Source: Chrysaora quinquecirrha (taxonomy: Eukaryota; Cnidaria; Scyphozoa; Semaeostomeae; Pelagiidae). From it: a DNA stretch of 64,000 nucleotides. Location of the stretch: positions 7,498,104-7,562,103 of the forward strand of contig JACTAT010000039.1 of assembly GCA_014526335.1 (NCBI GenBank), given 5' to 3'. Positions within the stretch are counted from its first letter, which is position 1; every line of letters begins with the position of its first letter. Under the pieces are notes generated by a model. That model was not told the origin of the DNA, made no database searches, and saw only the letters and a list, made by a program, of their open reading frames with translations. The position numbers were made by a program, and so were the translations under genes. Shown here one piece after another: positions 29,640 to 41,249 of the stretch.

Positions 29640-30815
29640 TGGTATAAAATTATGATGCCATAAATATAGTGCTAAATAAAATGTCTCCTAAGACAGAAGA
29701 GGGGCCTTAATAGTTAGGCTCCCTGGGAAAATTGTAGGGGGGTACTATCTGGATCTGATTAGATTTCTCACGATACGAAGATATAGAATAAGAAATGATA
29801 TGCAATAAAGATAGGCAAATCAACATTACCAAAACTTTCTCAAAATCCAAAACTGATAAATAAATCATAACTTTCAACTTGCTGATTGCAAATCCACAGA
29901 TATTATGTTCGATTGTGAAAGATTAAATGAGTGACGTGGAGAGCCTAAAATCATGATCTTGTATGAGAATTTAATGCACTGATTGAGTCATAGATCGTGA
30001 ATGATTGATGGAGAAAGTGAATGCTGAATAATGAGGAGCATTGAATTGTATTCTTTGGATTGAAAATGCCAGCGGTTGGTGCCTTATACAACCTAATTGA
30101 TTGATGTTTTGCTAGTTAAAGGTACATACAGAACTTCCTTTTCGATTCGTGAATCACGTTACTCGCAGATTGCGTTGATGATGACTCGGTAAATATCGTA
30201 AATATTTTTCTGTTATTGAAAGCTATAGACGTAACCATAAGACGTTTGGCATGCCAATTCGCGAAAACAAGACGACATAAGTTTACAACAAAACAGTAGG
30301 GTACCTATACTAAAAACTCGAGTTCTTGTTACTTGAACTTGCTCAGAAACTGGCTTAAACAATAGTTTTTCGCCTTGAATTCTTATCAGTCTTATCACAG
30401 TCAAAAATTCGTTATTTACACTAAACTTTCATGGCTCTCACCTTGTGCACTGTTGTGAGAAACTAAAGCTCAGACCTAGGGAGAGGGGTGACCCTTATGG
30501 ATAAGAGAGGGTGGTATACATGTCCCATCCATGTAATGGGTATTTTGCCGACTCTTTGTCCTTTCTTTATATCTGTTTGTGGGGAGTGCTTTGTGAACAT
30601 TTGCCCAGGATTGGTCCGGTTCTTTGCTCAAGGAAATTGATGCAAGATCTCAGAAAAACAAACAAACTTAAAGCAAAAGACTACATGCATCTAAATTTCT
30701 GCAATATCCATACAAAAAGCAAAGCATGTTTCTTTGTTAAGCCCTCTCTCTACTTAGAACCCCTGTGTACTAAGCCCCCACTACATACCCACTACATACC
30801 AAGACGCCTCTCTAG
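29640..30815. other. No gene recognised
   Basis: Only short ORFs without domains, no element termini and no tandem structure were found. Confidence 0.45.
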
Positions 30816-30821
30816 TAAGGT

Positions 30822-31315
30822 CCCTCTCTATTGAGCCTACTCACTGTTATATCCCCTCTCTATTGAGCCCACTCACTGTTATATCCCCTCTCTATTGAGC
30901 CCACGCATTGTTATATCCCCTCTCTATTGAGCCACCTCATTGTTATATCCCCTCTCTATTGAGCCACCTCATTGTTATATCCCCTCTCTATTGAGCCTAC
31001 TCACTGTTATATCCCCTCTCTATTGAGCCCACTCATTGTTATATCCCCTCTCTATTGAGCCACCTCATTGTTATATCCCCTCTCTATTGAGCCACCTCAT
31101 TGTTATATCCCCTCTCTATTGAGCCACCTCATTGTTATATCCCCTCTCTATTGAGCCTACTCACTGTTATATCCCCTCTCTATTGAGCCCACTCACTGTT
31201 ATATCCCCTCTCTATTGAGCCCACGCATTGTTATATCCCCTCTCTATTGAGCCACCTCATTGTTATATCCCCTCTCTATTGAGCCCACTCACTGTTATAT
31301 CCCCTCTCTACTAAG
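30822..31315. repeat. 32-bp satellite
   Basis: About fifteen copies of a 32-base unit: TATTGAGCCCACTCACTGTT plus ATATCCCCTCTC, with a variant GAGCCACCTCATTG. The two variants are intermixed, including runs of the same variant, which points to block-wise expansion. Confidence 0.95.
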
Positions 31316-31560
31316 CCCCCTCTATACAAAGCCCCATCTCTATTAAGCCCCTCTCTGTCACGCCCTCTCTCCATCAAGCAAACGTTATATTAAGGTCCCT
31401 TTCCATTAAGACCTCTTTCTATTAAAGGAAAACTCAACTAATCCCCCCTCTCTACTAAGTCCAATCTCTGCAAATCTCCCTCTCTACTAAGCCCCCTCTC
31501 TACTAAGCCCCCTCTCTTCTAAGTCCCCTCTCTACTAAGCACCTTCCCTTTTAAGCCTTT
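31316..31560. repeat. Decayed edge of the 32-bp satellite
   Basis: Irregular iterations of CCCCCTCTCTACTAAGCC, about 16 bases each, look like the half-unit ancestor or decayed border of the neighbouring satellite. The DNA from 31560 to 32475 shows nothing recognisable. Confidence 0.7.
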
Positions 31561-32475
31561 ATTTTGCTGAGGCCCGAAAGAATTAGAGCTCTTACGGGAC
31601 AAGAGCATGTTGTAATATGCGGGGCAGTAGGCTACTATAATTTGAGACGAATACAACAAGAGACTAAATCTGAAATATCTGCTTGTCTTAGGCTGAAAGA
31701 GGAAAACCTGCATTCAAGGATTCAAGTTGGCAAATTTATAATTGCCCATGTTAAGGAGAATGGCCACAGTTGGAAGCAGAGCTAATGAAGTCTGACTCTT
31801 GGTCAAAATTCAACTTCTGAAAATATCGCGATAATTTATTTAAGGTGTTTTTGTTTCGCAAAGAAATTTGAAAGGTTAAAATGAAGAAATAAGCTGCATA
31901 TGCCCAGTGAAGTTTCAAAACAACACAGCTAGATTATCACAAGGAATAATACAGCAACCAGCAAGCTGTCATTAGAAGTAAGGAAATCGAAAATATCTGA
32001 ACTTTTGGAGTCAAGATGGGCAATCAAGACTCATAACAGGTTTCCCTGCATTTTTAACAATATAGAAAGCTCTTATCACAGTCTAAAACTTCACAGTCAA
32101 AAATACGAAGAAGAGTCCTGAATCGGCATAACGCTTGAAAGAATCACCAAAAATTCACAGTCGAAATTAAGAAAAAGAGTTTCGAATTAGCATAACGCTT
32201 GAAGGAATCACCGGCAGAATTTCCTAATGAAAGGAACGTTTAAAGGAACGCTGTAAAACAGGGGGTTTGTTTGTTCAAAGCGTTCATTTAATGGCTTGGT
32301 ATCTATGGTGATTTCAAATCCACCTGTTCTGAGTAACTATAATTCATGTCACTCTATAGATTAAATGTAAAGCTTTTGTTAACTGGGTTTAAGTTCATAA
32401 ACCCTTGTCAAATACGCCACTGTTAAGTTATGTTGCATAAATGGGTTTTGAATAAATTCTGCTGGTGTTAATGGG

Positions 32476-35400
32476 ATGATGAATGTATACACTAGAAGGC
32501 CGAATCGATTAAACGGAGATATATTCACTGCGTTTGAAGACACTGACGATTTTGGTCAACAACGTGGTGGAAGACAGACTAAAAAGGAAGTTTGCTTCGA
32601 TCTTGGGGATTCGCTTATGCCTGTAGATATGGAAAGGAAAGATTGTGATAATAAAGACAGTGGCTTGAAAGGTAAGGTTAAGATACCCGATTTGTTCCAA
32701 GGTATTGAGATGAACAAAGGGGTTAATGCAGGTCGCAGTGAAAACATGAATGCTGTGACAACAAAGACCAGAGGTGATATTGATAAAGATAAGATAGTAT
32801 TACAGAATAGAAAGGATGATAAAATTGTGGTTGATGGTATCAAACAAGGGACGGAATCGTCCGCTAAAACCGAAGTCAACCGGCCAGCATCGAAGCTCAT
32901 CGAGGACCAGAATGACTTGGGTACGCTATTTGATACCCTGCACGGAAAAGAAGCGGACAAGGCGGTATCAAGACGCATCGGCAAGCTAAGGATGCCTGGT
33001 ATATTCGACAAGGCGAGTTTGGGTAACCAGAAAAGCGCGGGAAAGAAAACGGACGCGGGAAATGATCTTGAGAAGGCAGGAAATGGTGGCGTCCGCGTGG
33101 AGGCAGGAAAAGACCGGGAGGCGGGTTTGAAGTCTGGAAGGGGACGAAGCTTTGATAACGCACTGGAAATGTCGTTTTCAGATTGGAAGAGAGGTAGTGA
33201 GCCTGAAAAAGAGGCTGAAGAAAATACCTATGGTATGCAGAATAGGGAAGATTATAATTTTGGTGTGTATAAAGGAGATGGTATGCGAGGTGGTTGGGCT
33301 GATCGGAGCTCAAATGAGAAGGGTGGCAGTGCTAGTGACCGCACAAAAGGAGCTGATAGAATCGATGAAAGTGCAGATATTTCGGTAAGAAATAATATAT
33401 GGATGCCAATGAAAAATGGTTCACAGAGCTTCACACCACAAAAAAGCGGTGAAAATCAAAATTGTCAGGCCGCAAATGGGAAAAATATAGACGGAATGAA
33501 ACAAGGCACCAGTGATTCACAGTTGATTGTCATCAATGATGCAAAAGGGGACTTGGCTGGAAAGGGATTATTCATGAATAAATCTACAAACATAAGAGAA
33601 GGTGAAGAAGATTGTCTGGTTGGTAGGCAGAGATTTGAAGGGATTAAGGAGTTAGAAACAGCGATGGTTAATAACGAAGATAAATCAAATAGCCTGGCAG
33701 CTAATGGCAGAGGAAACGCAACAATTGGCAAGCTTAAAATGCCAGAAAAGTTTGCAAATGTTGGTGGAAACAATGGTCAGAGAAAAGACTTAGGTAACAG
33801 ACAGAAAGGTACTCGACTGAGCGAAAAAGGCTTTGAAGGCAGCAGGGGAATTGTTAGTACTGAGGATAGTAATTCTAGTCGTCGAAATGAAATAGGTGGG
33901 AGAGATAATGACAGTAAAATCAACCAAACTATAGGCTTTGAAGACAGCAAGGGAAACACCAGCCAGGGGGCTACTAATACTAAAAAACAGAGTGACTTTG
34001 CTGTGAAACAAAATTTTGGTAAAGTCAACGAAAATCAAGGCTTCCAAGGTAGCCGGGGAATCTTCAACGTTGAAGCATCAAAGAGGCCTGTTCAAGAATC
34101 CCCAAAGAAGTTCGAGGCGGAGAAGAAGCGTTTTCAGAACGGGAATCCGGTTGACAAGTCCCGTTTTAGTCAATCTGAAAAGATTGGACATGATGCTGTG
34201 GTGAATACAATGGACACGGATGGAAATCAAGCCTCTAAAGTGTCGAGTGATGGATCTGGCAAAGTCGGGAAATTGGAGTTCGGATCGGGAATTAACGCGA
34301 GAGAATCTCAGAGCTCGCAACCAGTATTTTCAGATACCAGTGATGGTTTAGTTGAAAATTCAAGCAACACAGGCCACAAGCCACAAAGACAAATAGGCCG
34401 ACTGAATATAAATTCTATTTTTGCCAATGCTAACGACAAGGAAAGTGGAAAAGCAGACAAAGAAAAGGACAATAATTCCGTGTTCAGTAAAAATAAAGCA
34501 GTTTTTGATCAGAAGCCAAAGAAAACGCAAGGGAAGCAAGATAAAGTGGGGAAATTAAGGGTGAACTCAACAAGATCTGAGAGAGATGAAGAGCTAGCGA
34601 ACCTCAGTCCTGAGGGTGAAGTGCCGTCGAATATGTCAGCAAATATGAAGCTTCAACTGGAAAAGATCCTGCAACAACGTTCAGCTTCGGTATCAAGCCA
34701 AGGTTCGTTGGTTTCTCCGAAGAACGACGGTAGAGAGAGCAGCTCTAGTCGGCTGTCTATATCAAGTGTATCGTCAGGTGGGTCGCCGAGATTTCGAGGC
34801 TCTTTCTCCAGTGATAGTAATCTCCTCAGGTATACCAGTTACGAAGAAAGCGACAATGGCGACGACCAAGGCCCAAAGAAGGTCAATAACGGTAGCCTGA
34901 AGTTCCAGCTGGATGGGATATTTCAAGCCAGGGTGCCAGGGAGTCGAAGTGTGGAGTCAAGCCCTGCGAACTCGCTCGACGCTTCTTTGAATTCCGAGGG
35001 CTTTGATGACTCGGACTTGTCAGCGAGGAAACCGAGTGTGGAAGATGATAGGAAAGAAAAGCGAAAATTGATTGCAGATGCGATTAAGCTTAAGTACGGT
35101 GGAAAACAGGGTGGTGAAAAAAGTGATAATGAAGAGGATGGTGGAAAAAGAGATGACAAAGACGACAGCGAAGCAAAGAGCGTGAAGGACTACGATAAAG
35201 GCGACAAAGGTTCCGAAAACACGGCAAAGCAGTTTATCAGCGAAAATGATATAGGGATTACAGCTGATTCTGATATGATGGGTAGCATGAATGCTAGACA
35301 AGGGAATAGAAGCTGGAAGGGTACATCAGATCGCCCTGGAGACAAAGAGACTCCATCTGTGCCGAATTCTCAGGAGTATAAATCAACTGAGGCTGATGGG

Positions 35401-36480
35401 CGGGGTGGATACGATCAAGAAAACAAAAGTTTAGAGAATGCTAAGAGGAGAGGAAAAGTTTCTATTCCGGGGATATTTTCAGGAATGCCAGACGCTGGGA
35501 TTAGAGATAAAGAAACAGGGAATGGAGCAAGAAGTGCTACACTGAAAGGAGGCCAATCCGAGATGGCTACCAGCAGTTATGAAGAAACAGGAACTAGACG
35601 CAAAGAGTCACCCAGAGAGGATAGCGCTGAGAAAAAGGAAAGAGTTCACATAGGAATAAGAAAATTGAACATTCCTTCAAATTTTCAGACGAATTCAGCC
35701 GCCCAGAGAAGTGGTGATGGTGATGACAATAACAGTCGGCCTAAGGCAGTAAGCTTCATGCAGAAATCAGCGGAAAGCAATGATTTGATGAACGGGAAAA
35801 AGACTGAACATCCGCAGGACTTGAATCAGGTGACGGGGGGCAATACTAAAGAAAATATTGAGCAAGTCAAGAATTCTGATGAGATAAAGGAAAATAATGC
35901 AAACGCGGATACACGCAGAAAACCTGCGGGTAAACTGTCATCCTCGATGTTTCAAGCTTTTCAGAGAAATGATAAGGAAAGCACAGGGGAGAAATTGTCA
36001 GGCGGGAATTCATATAGAGCCACTGGCGTCGGGGCAAACAAGAACAGTTCTTCAGGGAAGTTAACGTCGCAGGCTCAAGGCCAGTCTTCCGTTCATGATA
36101 CAGTTAGCAGGATGAAAGAGATATCTACAGAAAACGAGGCAATGTCACGTGGTATAGACACGCCAGTGCAAGTTGAGAAAGAAGATGGGAGACATGCGAA
36201 CGACGACAACAACAACAACAGCAGCAGTAACAGCAACAACAACAACAACAACAACATTGACAACGAAGATGCAAACAACAACAACAACAACAACAACGAC
36301 GACGACAACAACAACGAAGATGACAAATATGACAACAACAAAGGTATCGGATTCGAGGCTAAAACAAAATGGCAGAGTCAGCAATCTTTCAAACAAGATC
36401 AATTGCAACCTTCAACAGAAGTAGTAGTTTCTAGCAAAAGGGCAGTTGGAAAACTTAACATACCACTCGCATTTAAATAA
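32476..36480 (+). CDS. Large disordered protein with repeated G-K-L-x-I-P-x-x-F motif, 1334 aa
   Basis: One uninterrupted 4-kb exon runs from ATGATGAATG (stop TGA upstream in frame at 32449) to TAA. No folded domain was recognised; the composition is Gly/Ser/Asn/Asp/Lys-rich. A short motif recurs: GKVKIPDLF (about residue 66), IGKLRMPGIF (168), IGKLKMPEKF (417), IGRLNINSIF (640), SLKFQLDGIF (807), GKVSIPGIF (994), IRKLNIPSNF (1062), AGKLSSSMF (1151) and, as the last residues, VGKLNIPLAF. Weaker partial copies lie near 596 and 690. A Ser-rich segment (735-785) and an Asn/Asp tract from an (AAC)n repeat (about 1244-1290) lie between. Evenly conserved motifs in a diverged background suggest multivalent binding of one partner. 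The family was not recognised; the partner is unknown. Confidence 0.85.
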   Translation: MMNVYTRRPNRLNGDIFTAFEDTDDFGQQRGGRQTKKEVCFDLGDSLMPVDMERKDCDNKDSGLKGKVKIPDLFQGIEMNKGVNAGRSENMNAVTTKTRGDIDKDKIVLQNRKDDKIVVDGIKQGTESSAKTEVNRPASKLIEDQNDLGTLFDTLHGKEADKAVSRRIGKLRMPGIFDKASLGNQKSAGKKTDAGNDLEKAGNGGVRVEAGKDREAGLKSGRGRSFDNALEMSFSDWKRGSEPEKEAEENTYGMQNREDYNFGVYKGDGMRGGWADRSSNEKGGSASDRTKGADRIDESADISVRNNIWMPMKNGSQSFTPQKSGENQNCQAANGKNIDGMKQGTSDSQLIVINDAKGDLAGKGLFMNKSTNIREGEEDCLVGRQRFEGIKELETAMVNNEDKSNSLAANGRGNATIGKLKMPEKFANVGGNNGQRKDLGNRQKGTRLSEKGFEGSRGIVSTEDSNSSRRNEIGGRDNDSKINQTIGFEDSKGNTSQGATNTKKQSDFAVKQNFGKVNENQGFQGSRGIFNVEASKRPVQESPKKFEAEKKRFQNGNPVDKSRFSQSEKIGHDAVVNTMDTDGNQASKVSSDGSGKVGKLEFGSGINARESQSSQPVFSDTSDGLVENSSNTGHKPQRQIGRLNINSIFANANDKESGKADKEKDNNSVFSKNKAVFDQKPKKTQGKQDKVGKLRVNSTRSERDEELANLSPEGEVPSNMSANMKLQLEKILQQRSASVSSQGSLVSPKNDGRESSSSRLSISSVSSGGSPRFRGSFSSDSNLLRYTSYEESDNGDDQGPKKVNNGSLKFQLDGIFQARVPGSRSVESSPANSLDASLNSEGFDDSDLSARKPSVEDDRKEKRKLIADAIKLKYGGKQGGEKSDNEEDGGKRDDKDDSEAKSVKDYDKGDKGSENTAKQFISENDIGITADSDMMGSMNARQGNRSWKGTSDRPGDKETPSVPNSQEYKSTEADGRGGYDQENKSLENAKRRGKVSIPGIFSGMPDAGIRDKETGNGARSATLKGGQSEMATSSYEETGTRRKESPREDSAEKKERVHIGIRKLNIPSNFQTNSAAQRSGDGDDNNSRPKAVSFMQKSAESNDLMNGKKTEHPQDLNQVTGGNTKENIEQVKNSDEIKENNANADTRRKPAGKLSSSMFQAFQRNDKESTGEKLSGGNSYRATGVGANKNSSSGKLTSQAQGQSSVHDTVSRMKEISTENEAMSRGIDTPVQVEKEDGRHANDDNNNNSSSNSNNNNNNNIDNEDANNNNNNNNDDDNNNEDDKYDNNKGIGFEAKTKWQSQQSFKQDQLQPSTEVVVSSKRAVGKLNIPLAFK
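36200..36335 (+). repeat. (AAC)n microsatellite inside the coding exon
   Basis: AAC repeats with GAC and AGC interruptions encode poly-Asn/Asp/Ser in frame within the 1334-residue protein. The tract is likely length-variable between alleles. Confidence 0.9.
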
Positions 36481-36730
36481 CGAGATGTACTTATAGACCA
36501 AGATGATCATAACACCCGTGATTATATTACTTTATCATTGACTTTGTGCACAAAGTGTGTCGCTTCACGGGGGTGGGGATTTTAATTTGCGTATCGAATT
36601 ATGAATGGTTGAAAACTAACCGGCCTTTGATCACGTTGCCTTTTGACTATGTCTTGGCTTCATAACCAACTGATTGAAGGACTGAACACGTTTATCTTCG
36701 TGGTTTTGCATCTTTATGTCCATCCTGGCA

Positions 36731-36736
36731 AATAAA
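36731..36736 (+). terminator. Candidate poly(A) signal AATAAA
   Basis: This is a canonical AATAAA noticed about 250 bases after the stop codon of the 1334-residue gene. The position suits a short 3' UTR, but nothing else confirms use. Confidence 0.4.
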
Positions 36737-37399
36737 AAACGCTCTCAAACACTGGGACATTCATATGATGCTGATAATTCTTTTGGTAGAACTTTAGTAT
36801 TGAGAATATCTCTTCAGTTAAAATTTAGATTTAGCAATACAATAACAATTCAATATCAATTTTAGAGATATACTTTTTTCAGAAGAAACTAAGAAATTGG
36901 ACCCTGTTCTGAAAATTTGTTTCATATTATCAGATCTTAAGCACTGAATGTTTTCTCCGGGTTTTTTAAATATTCAGTTGGGTGGAATCATTATTGAGTC
37001 CTTAAGACCATTGAATTATCGATTCATAGACTTAAATCACTGAGCGATACCGTAGATACAGGTTTGTAAGTCGAGATTTCAAGACCTAAAAGGTCTCAAA
37101 ACAACAATCAAACAATACAAAGGGTGCGAAAAATGCACAAAAATACATTCTATTTTAAAAATTCTCAGTTAAACTTTCGTCTTTTTGTTCCTCTACTACC
37201 ACAATCCAAATAAAAGACTGCGTAGACTAAATTGCAGTAAAAGTTTAATGAACCGAATTTCTAAAGTTTTCAGCCATTTAGGATTTAAAGTTTGTTTCTT
37301 ATAAGAAAATAGATGCATAGTTATTTAAGAAACTTCAAACGATTTCCTTTGTAGAACTTTCGTTATGGCATTTCGTTAAAATTATAGTCACCAAGTGAC

Positions 37400-38080
37400 A
37401 AAATATCGCATATTCTTTAGTCTCGTAACTTGGATAGCGTACCTCAACTATCTTAGTTCTCTTGTCGAAATTCTGTTCTCATTACAGAGGTATCCTAGCT
37501 GCGACAAAGTAGCTCCATTATCGTCTAGTAACTTCGATATCGTAACTTAAGTATCTTAGCTTCCTAGTCGAAACTCAGGTCTTGTTATCGAAATATCCTA
37601 GCTGCGACTTGGTAGCTTCAAAAGTAATACTTTATCTTAACTCAAGTATCTTAGCTTTCGTGTCGAAACTAAGGTCTCGTTACCGAAGTATCCTAGCTGC
37701 GACAAAGTAGCTCCATTATTGTCTAGTAACTTCGATATCGTAACTTAAGTATCCTAGCTTTCTCGTCGTAGCTCCGGACTTGTTACCTAAGTATCCTAGT
37801 TTCGACATTGTAGCTCCAGTATCGTAAAGTAACTTCGATATCGTAACTTAAGTATATTAGCTTTCGTGTCGAAACTCAGGTCTCGTTACCGAGGTATCTA
37901 AGCTGCAGCATCGTAGCTTTAGCATCGTAACTCCAATAGCGGACTCTAGCATCTTTACTCGTGTCGTAACTAGAGATTCGAATCCTCTATAAGATCTCTA
38001 GAAATATATCGTTAATATTGTAGCTCCGATATCTTCACTTGTTTAAGTAGCTAAATCATACAGCATCGTATTTGCGTATC
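37400..38080. repeat. About 100-bp tandem repeat organised as 198-bp dimers
   Basis: GCGACAAAGTAGCTCCATTA occurs at 37501 and 37699 (198 apart), with a diverged half-way copy (GCGACTTGGTAGCTTC) at 37603. Sub-words TATCGTAACTTAAGTATC and CTTAGCTTTC recur throughout. The array decays toward 38080. No ORF. Confidence 0.8.
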
Positions 38081-38454
38081 ACAACTTAACCCCCTATATG
38101 TATTGATTAATTATGCTAATCGGTTAGTTTTTGATCCTTTAGATGCTAACGGTAAATAACAAATATATGATAACTATCAACGAATATTTCAAAGTTTTGT
38201 CTAGTGTTTTAAATATTTTAATCATGAGAAGAGTAAGTATTGTTTGAAATTTGGTTAGAATTTTGATAACATTTTAGCACAAGAAAATACTATAAAATAG
38301 AGTGCACTTAATATATTGCTTGAATATAATGAATATTGGTGAATTAAGTATTGCATTCTTTGTTTCTATCAATTAGCACTTTTTTTAGTTCTCCCTAATA
38401 TTAAATCTAAAAAACCCTTCGTTATCATCTTAATTTAACAAATTCAATCATACT

Positions 38455-39250
38455 GTATCCATCATCATGTTCATTTCATACTGTATTCGTCAGCATGTTC
38501 ATTTCATACTGTATTCGTCAGCATGTTCATTTCATACTGCATTCGTCAGCATGTTCATTTCATACTGTATTCATCAGCATGTTCATTTCATACTGTATTC
38601 GTCAGCATTTTCATTTCGTACTGTATTCGTCAGCATGTTCATTTCATACTGTATTCGTCAGCATCTTCATTTCATACTGTATTCGTCAGCATGTTAATTT
38701 CATATTGTAGTGCTCAGCATGTTCATCTCAAACTGTACTCGTAAGCATGTTCATTTCATACTGTATTCGTCAGCATGTTCATTTCATTCTGTATTCGTCA
38801 GCATGTTCATTTCATACTGTATTCATCAGCATGTTCATTTCATACTGTATTCGTCAGCATGTTCATTTCATACTGCATTCGTCAGCATGTTCATTTCATA
38901 CTGCATTCGTCAGCATGTTCATTTCATACTGTATTCGTCGGCATGTTCATTTCATACTGTATTCGTCAGCATGCTCATTTCATACTGTATTCATCAGCAT
39001 GTTCATTTCATACTGTATTCGTCAGCATGTTCATTTCATACTGTATTCGTCAGCATGTTCATTTCATACTGTATTCGTCAGCATGTTCATTTCATACTGT
39101 ATTCGTCAGCATGTTCATTTCCTTCTGTATTCGTCAGCATGCTCATTTCATGCTGTATTCATAAGCATGTTCATTTCATACTGTATTCGTCAGCATGTTC
39201 ATTTCATATTGTAGTGCTCAGCATGTTCATTTCACTGTATTGTATTCGTC
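38455..39250 (+). repeat. 28-bp satellite array C, longest
   Basis: About 28 copies of TTCATTTCATACTGTATTCG plus TCAGCATG, in the opposite orientation to arrays A and B. Single-base variants (TGCATTCGT, TTCTGTATT, GCATGCTC) occur in scattered units. Three open frames encode the same cyclic peptide (FISYCIRQHVHF...), which is a numerical effect of the unit length. Confidence 0.95.
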
Positions 39251-39739
39251 AGAGGTTTTTACAATTATCTTAAAGTAGCCTCAAACAAAGGATAGCTAAA
39301 ACAAGAAGCTACAGTTTGCTCCGCATTGAAGTGAAAACGGCATCACAGTAATGATGCAGAATTCTTTGCATTGTAACGGATTTCCTGCATTTTTAAAAAC
39401 ATATTATTTTCCATGCTAAATAAAAGTTTATTTATATTTACCATTTGAATGTTATTTTCATTAAAACTTTTCGGTCTTCTTTTCGATCCATCGAAACCCA
39501 TTGCAGATAAATAGTCGTTCAAAATGTATCACTAGAAATAATAAAAATTAGTTAAGCCTTCGTCTGTTAATAAAATGTAACAAAAAACGGAATAGAAATT
39601 CCGCGTTTAGTTTCTATGAAAGAATTCTGAGGCTTTTTATGAAAACGAAAATATTTATTGTTGATAACATGGGAAAGTTCTTGAAAACTTTACATCAAAT
39701 TCTGTTTAAGTTAAAACACAGATCAAGGTTGAGATATTG

Positions 39740-40239
39740 NNNNNNNNNNNNNNNNNNNNNNNNNNNNNNNNNNNNNNNNNNNNNNNNNNNNNNNNNNNNN
39801 NNNNNNNNNNNNNNNNNNNNNNNNNNNNNNNNNNNNNNNNNNNNNNNNNNNNNNNNNNNNNNNNNNNNNNNNNNNNNNNNNNNNNNNNNNNNNNNNNNNN
39901 NNNNNNNNNNNNNNNNNNNNNNNNNNNNNNNNNNNNNNNNNNNNNNNNNNNNNNNNNNNNNNNNNNNNNNNNNNNNNNNNNNNNNNNNNNNNNNNNNNNN
40001 NNNNNNNNNNNNNNNNNNNNNNNNNNNNNNNNNNNNNNNNNNNNNNNNNNNNNNNNNNNNNNNNNNNNNNNNNNNNNNNNNNNNNNNNNNNNNNNNNNNN
40101 NNNNNNNNNNNNNNNNNNNNNNNNNNNNNNNNNNNNNNNNNNNNNNNNNNNNNNNNNNNNNNNNNNNNNNNNNNNNNNNNNNNNNNNNNNNNNNNNNNNN
40201 NNNNNNNNNNNNNNNNNNNNNNNNNNNNNNNNNNNNNNN
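39740..40239. other. Assembly gap, 500 N
   Basis: Exactly 500 unknown bases, a standard placeholder length. It falls between a long satellite and a large tandem duplication, both hard to assemble. Confidence 1.
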
Positions 40240-41249
40240 AGCACAGATTAACAACAGTAAAGTTTATCTTAAAAAACCATTTCAAGAAAGTTTCAGGCTT
40301 TCTGTATGGTGTATTCAACTCGTTTGTGTTTAAGCTGTACTAAAATTTTATGTTATGTGATATTAAATGCTCGAAATTCTTATATTTGGGTACTGAAATG
40401 AGAGTTTCAGCAATTCATTTATCCTTAGGTTCTTAGAGATTTGTCCACCAGCATTCCGTGCTCCCATGTTTATAGCTGACTGTTGGAATGCACATTAAAA
40501 GCTAGTCATCGGAAGAACTTTCCAGATACAATGTGACCATAAGTACAAGCATGTCACAAGAACTCATACTATCATTCCTGAAAGGACACAAAAGGTTAAA
40601 AAAAATTCGCATATAGTTGCTCTCTCTCACTCAGGTATCATCTAAGCAATATTTGCGAAACATTAACTTTGGACTCTAAATGGAAGGAAGACACAAATAC
40701 AAAAAAATTTAAAATGTAGAAGAAATGAAAACGTAGAAGAAATATGCATTCAACTTTGAAAGATGAGATTGGTGCGGAGATCGAAAGATGTGAAATTGAT
40801 ATCGTGCACGGGGCAGGAATACGGAGAAAGGACGGGAATGCATTTACCCATTATTGTGGTGAAATGTGTTTCCCATAAAAAGAAATCGAATGTGACAAGG
40901 AAGAAAAAAAACAGACATGCAACAATTAGAGGAGATCTCGCACAAAGAATGCAAGATTACATGTTTCAGGTGATAGACGAAAGAAATGAGCAGAGTATGG
41001 AGTCGATTTTAACGGTCGATGGTAAAATTCGAAGCAAATTTGAGGGTGGTCAGCTTGATATGTATCATTACAGGTAGTTACAATATCAAATCATCCCCGG
41101 CTTGACATGTGGCATTTATAACAGCTATACCAGACACATGGTATGTAAATGCAACACCCAGTGGGTGCTTTGGTGATGTGAAGTGAGGGCCCCGTGACCT
41201 TAAAGCGCCGCAGAAGACCCCGCAAAAATAGCTGGCACTCTGTTGCGGA

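Noticed and set aside
30822..31315. CRISPR-like array
   Set aside because: There are no distinct spacers; the whole unit repeats, and this is animal DNA. It is a 32-base satellite.
36093..36408. Poly-Leu/Val minus-strand ORFs
   Set aside because: Shadows of the Asn/Asp-coding (AAC)n tract of the plus-strand gene.
38467..39273. Overlapping ORFs of 129-187 codons in three frames with a cyclic peptide
   Set aside because: They are by-products of a 28-base satellite; the same peptide appears in all three frames because 28 leaves remainder 1 on division by three.
39639..40343. ORFs of 170-234 codons across the gap
   Set aside because: They consist almost wholly of unknown bases.
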